From assembly GCF_025685685.1 (NCBI RefSeq), contig NZ_JAGSYH010000008.1:62001-126000 (forward strand): a stretch of DNA of 64,000 nucleotides. The letters are read 5' to 3'. Position numbers and translations under genes: made by a program. A model generated the notes under the pieces. That model worked only from the letters and a program-made list of their open reading frames with translations, was not told the DNA's origin and searched no databases. The DNA comes from Acidicapsa dinghuensis. Its GTDB lineage: Bacteria > Acidobacteriota > Terriglobia > Terriglobales > Acidobacteriaceae. Shown in pieces: positions 63,688 through 64,000 of this stretch. Every line of letters begins with the position of its first letter. Position 1 is the first letter of the stretch.

Positions 63688-64000
63688 ATGAACCTCCATG
63701 ACTTGAAATACTTCGCAGCAGTCGCAGAATTCCGTCATTTTGGCCGGGCAGCCGAGGCATGCAATATTAGCCAGCCGACACTCAGCAGCCAGATTCGAAA
63801 ACTTGAGGACGAGCTTGGTGTTTCCCTGCTGGAACGCAGCAACAAACGTGTCGATGTCACGCCCGTAGGACGTCAGATCCTGGATCACGTGCGACGCGCG
63901 CTCTCAGAGGCGAGTCTTATAGAGTCTGTTGCGCAAGCCGCACGGGATCCATTTGTCGGTGGGCTGCGCCTGGGGGTAATCCCTACACTTGCGCCTTACT
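63688..64000 (+). CDS. LysR-family regulator, OxyR-like (cut by window end)
   Basis: The first 104 codons are present and the frame is open to the window edge. The winged helix-turn-helix is typical of OxyR: NLHDLKYFAAVAEFRHFGRAAEACNISQPTLSSQIRKLEDELGVSLLERSNKRVDVTPVG, followed by the linker helix and the start of the effector domain (GGLRLGVIPTLAPY). OxyR activates katG on peroxide through two Cys further downstream, which are outside the window. The divergent katG makes OxyR the best call. Confidence 0.85.
   Translation, partial: MNLHDLKYFAAVAEFRHFGRAAEACNISQPTLSSQIRKLEDELGVSLLERSNKRVDVTPVGRQILDHVRRALSEASLIESVAQAARDPFVGGLRLGVIPTLAPY

Overview
The window looks like ordinary chromosome of a free-living, polysaccharide-degrading, diderm bacterium with moderately high G+C. 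I favour an Acidobacteriota (Terriglobia-type) genome. That is an inference from the gene mix: Tat-exported gluconate 2-dehydrogenase subunit 3 with a GMC oxidoreductase, several exported glycosidases, a PSMA-like M28 peptidase, BlaI/M56 pairs, two RND permeases in one operon, and an ECF sigma/CHAT locus. It was not tested by any search. I see no insertion sequence, integrase, CRISPR array or rRNA.

Left part (1-9.8 kb): the start of an agmatine deiminase gene and aguB (putrescine synthesis, minus strand); icd and mdh (TCA cycle, plus) ending in a strong bidirectional terminator; two cyclophilin-type isomerases (one cytoplasmic, one exported); an exported heme-binding-type protein; two unknown membrane proteins; an NTF2-like protein; a DUF805 protein; and a zinc-ribbon membrane protein.

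Sugar region (10-21.7 kb): on the minus strand an alpha-L-rhamnosidase, a Tat-exported gluconate 2-dehydrogenase subunit 3 relative, a GMC oxidoreductase and a Tat-exported sugar isomerase-like TIM barrel. Divergently lie rhaEW (rhamnulose-1-P aldolase fused to a lactaldehyde dehydrogenase), rhaB and a HAD phosphatase. Together they can release L-rhamnose from glycosides and break it down, possibly with an oxidative (3-keto) deglycosylation side route. Next comes ilvA, preceded by a classical-looking branched-chain amino acid leader peptide and attenuator.

Middle (23-31 kb): small enzymes (ABM monooxygenase-like, PaiB, GNAT), a GH76 glycosidase, a FliA/WhiG-type sigma factor, tRNA-Leu(GAG) followed by secG, a metallo-beta-lactamase-fold hydrolase and an exported M28 peptidase.

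The most unusual locus is at 31.6-37.1 kb. It holds a small membrane protein, a 51-residue protein, an ECF sigma factor, a membrane zinc-finger anti-sigma factor, a 291-residue protein of unknown family, and an apparently exported TPR-CHAT caspase-like protease with an intact His/Cys dyad. I propose a protease-gated sigma-factor system, similar in logic to the TPR-CHAT/sigma module of Craspase but without CRISPR. Downstream is a complete MdtABC-type RND efflux operon with its outer-membrane lipoprotein; several palindromes lie in between.

Right part (46.7-64 kb): a minus-strand peptidoglycan-salvage operon (IclR regulator, SSS symporter, serine hydrolase fused to a NamZ/GH171 muramidase); a BlaI/M56/HtrA envelope-stress operon with a candidate BlaI operator; a DUF779 gene with GH79-like and GH78-like exported glycosidases; a small exported crystallin-like protein; and katG with a divergent LysR (OxyR-like) gene cut by the window end.
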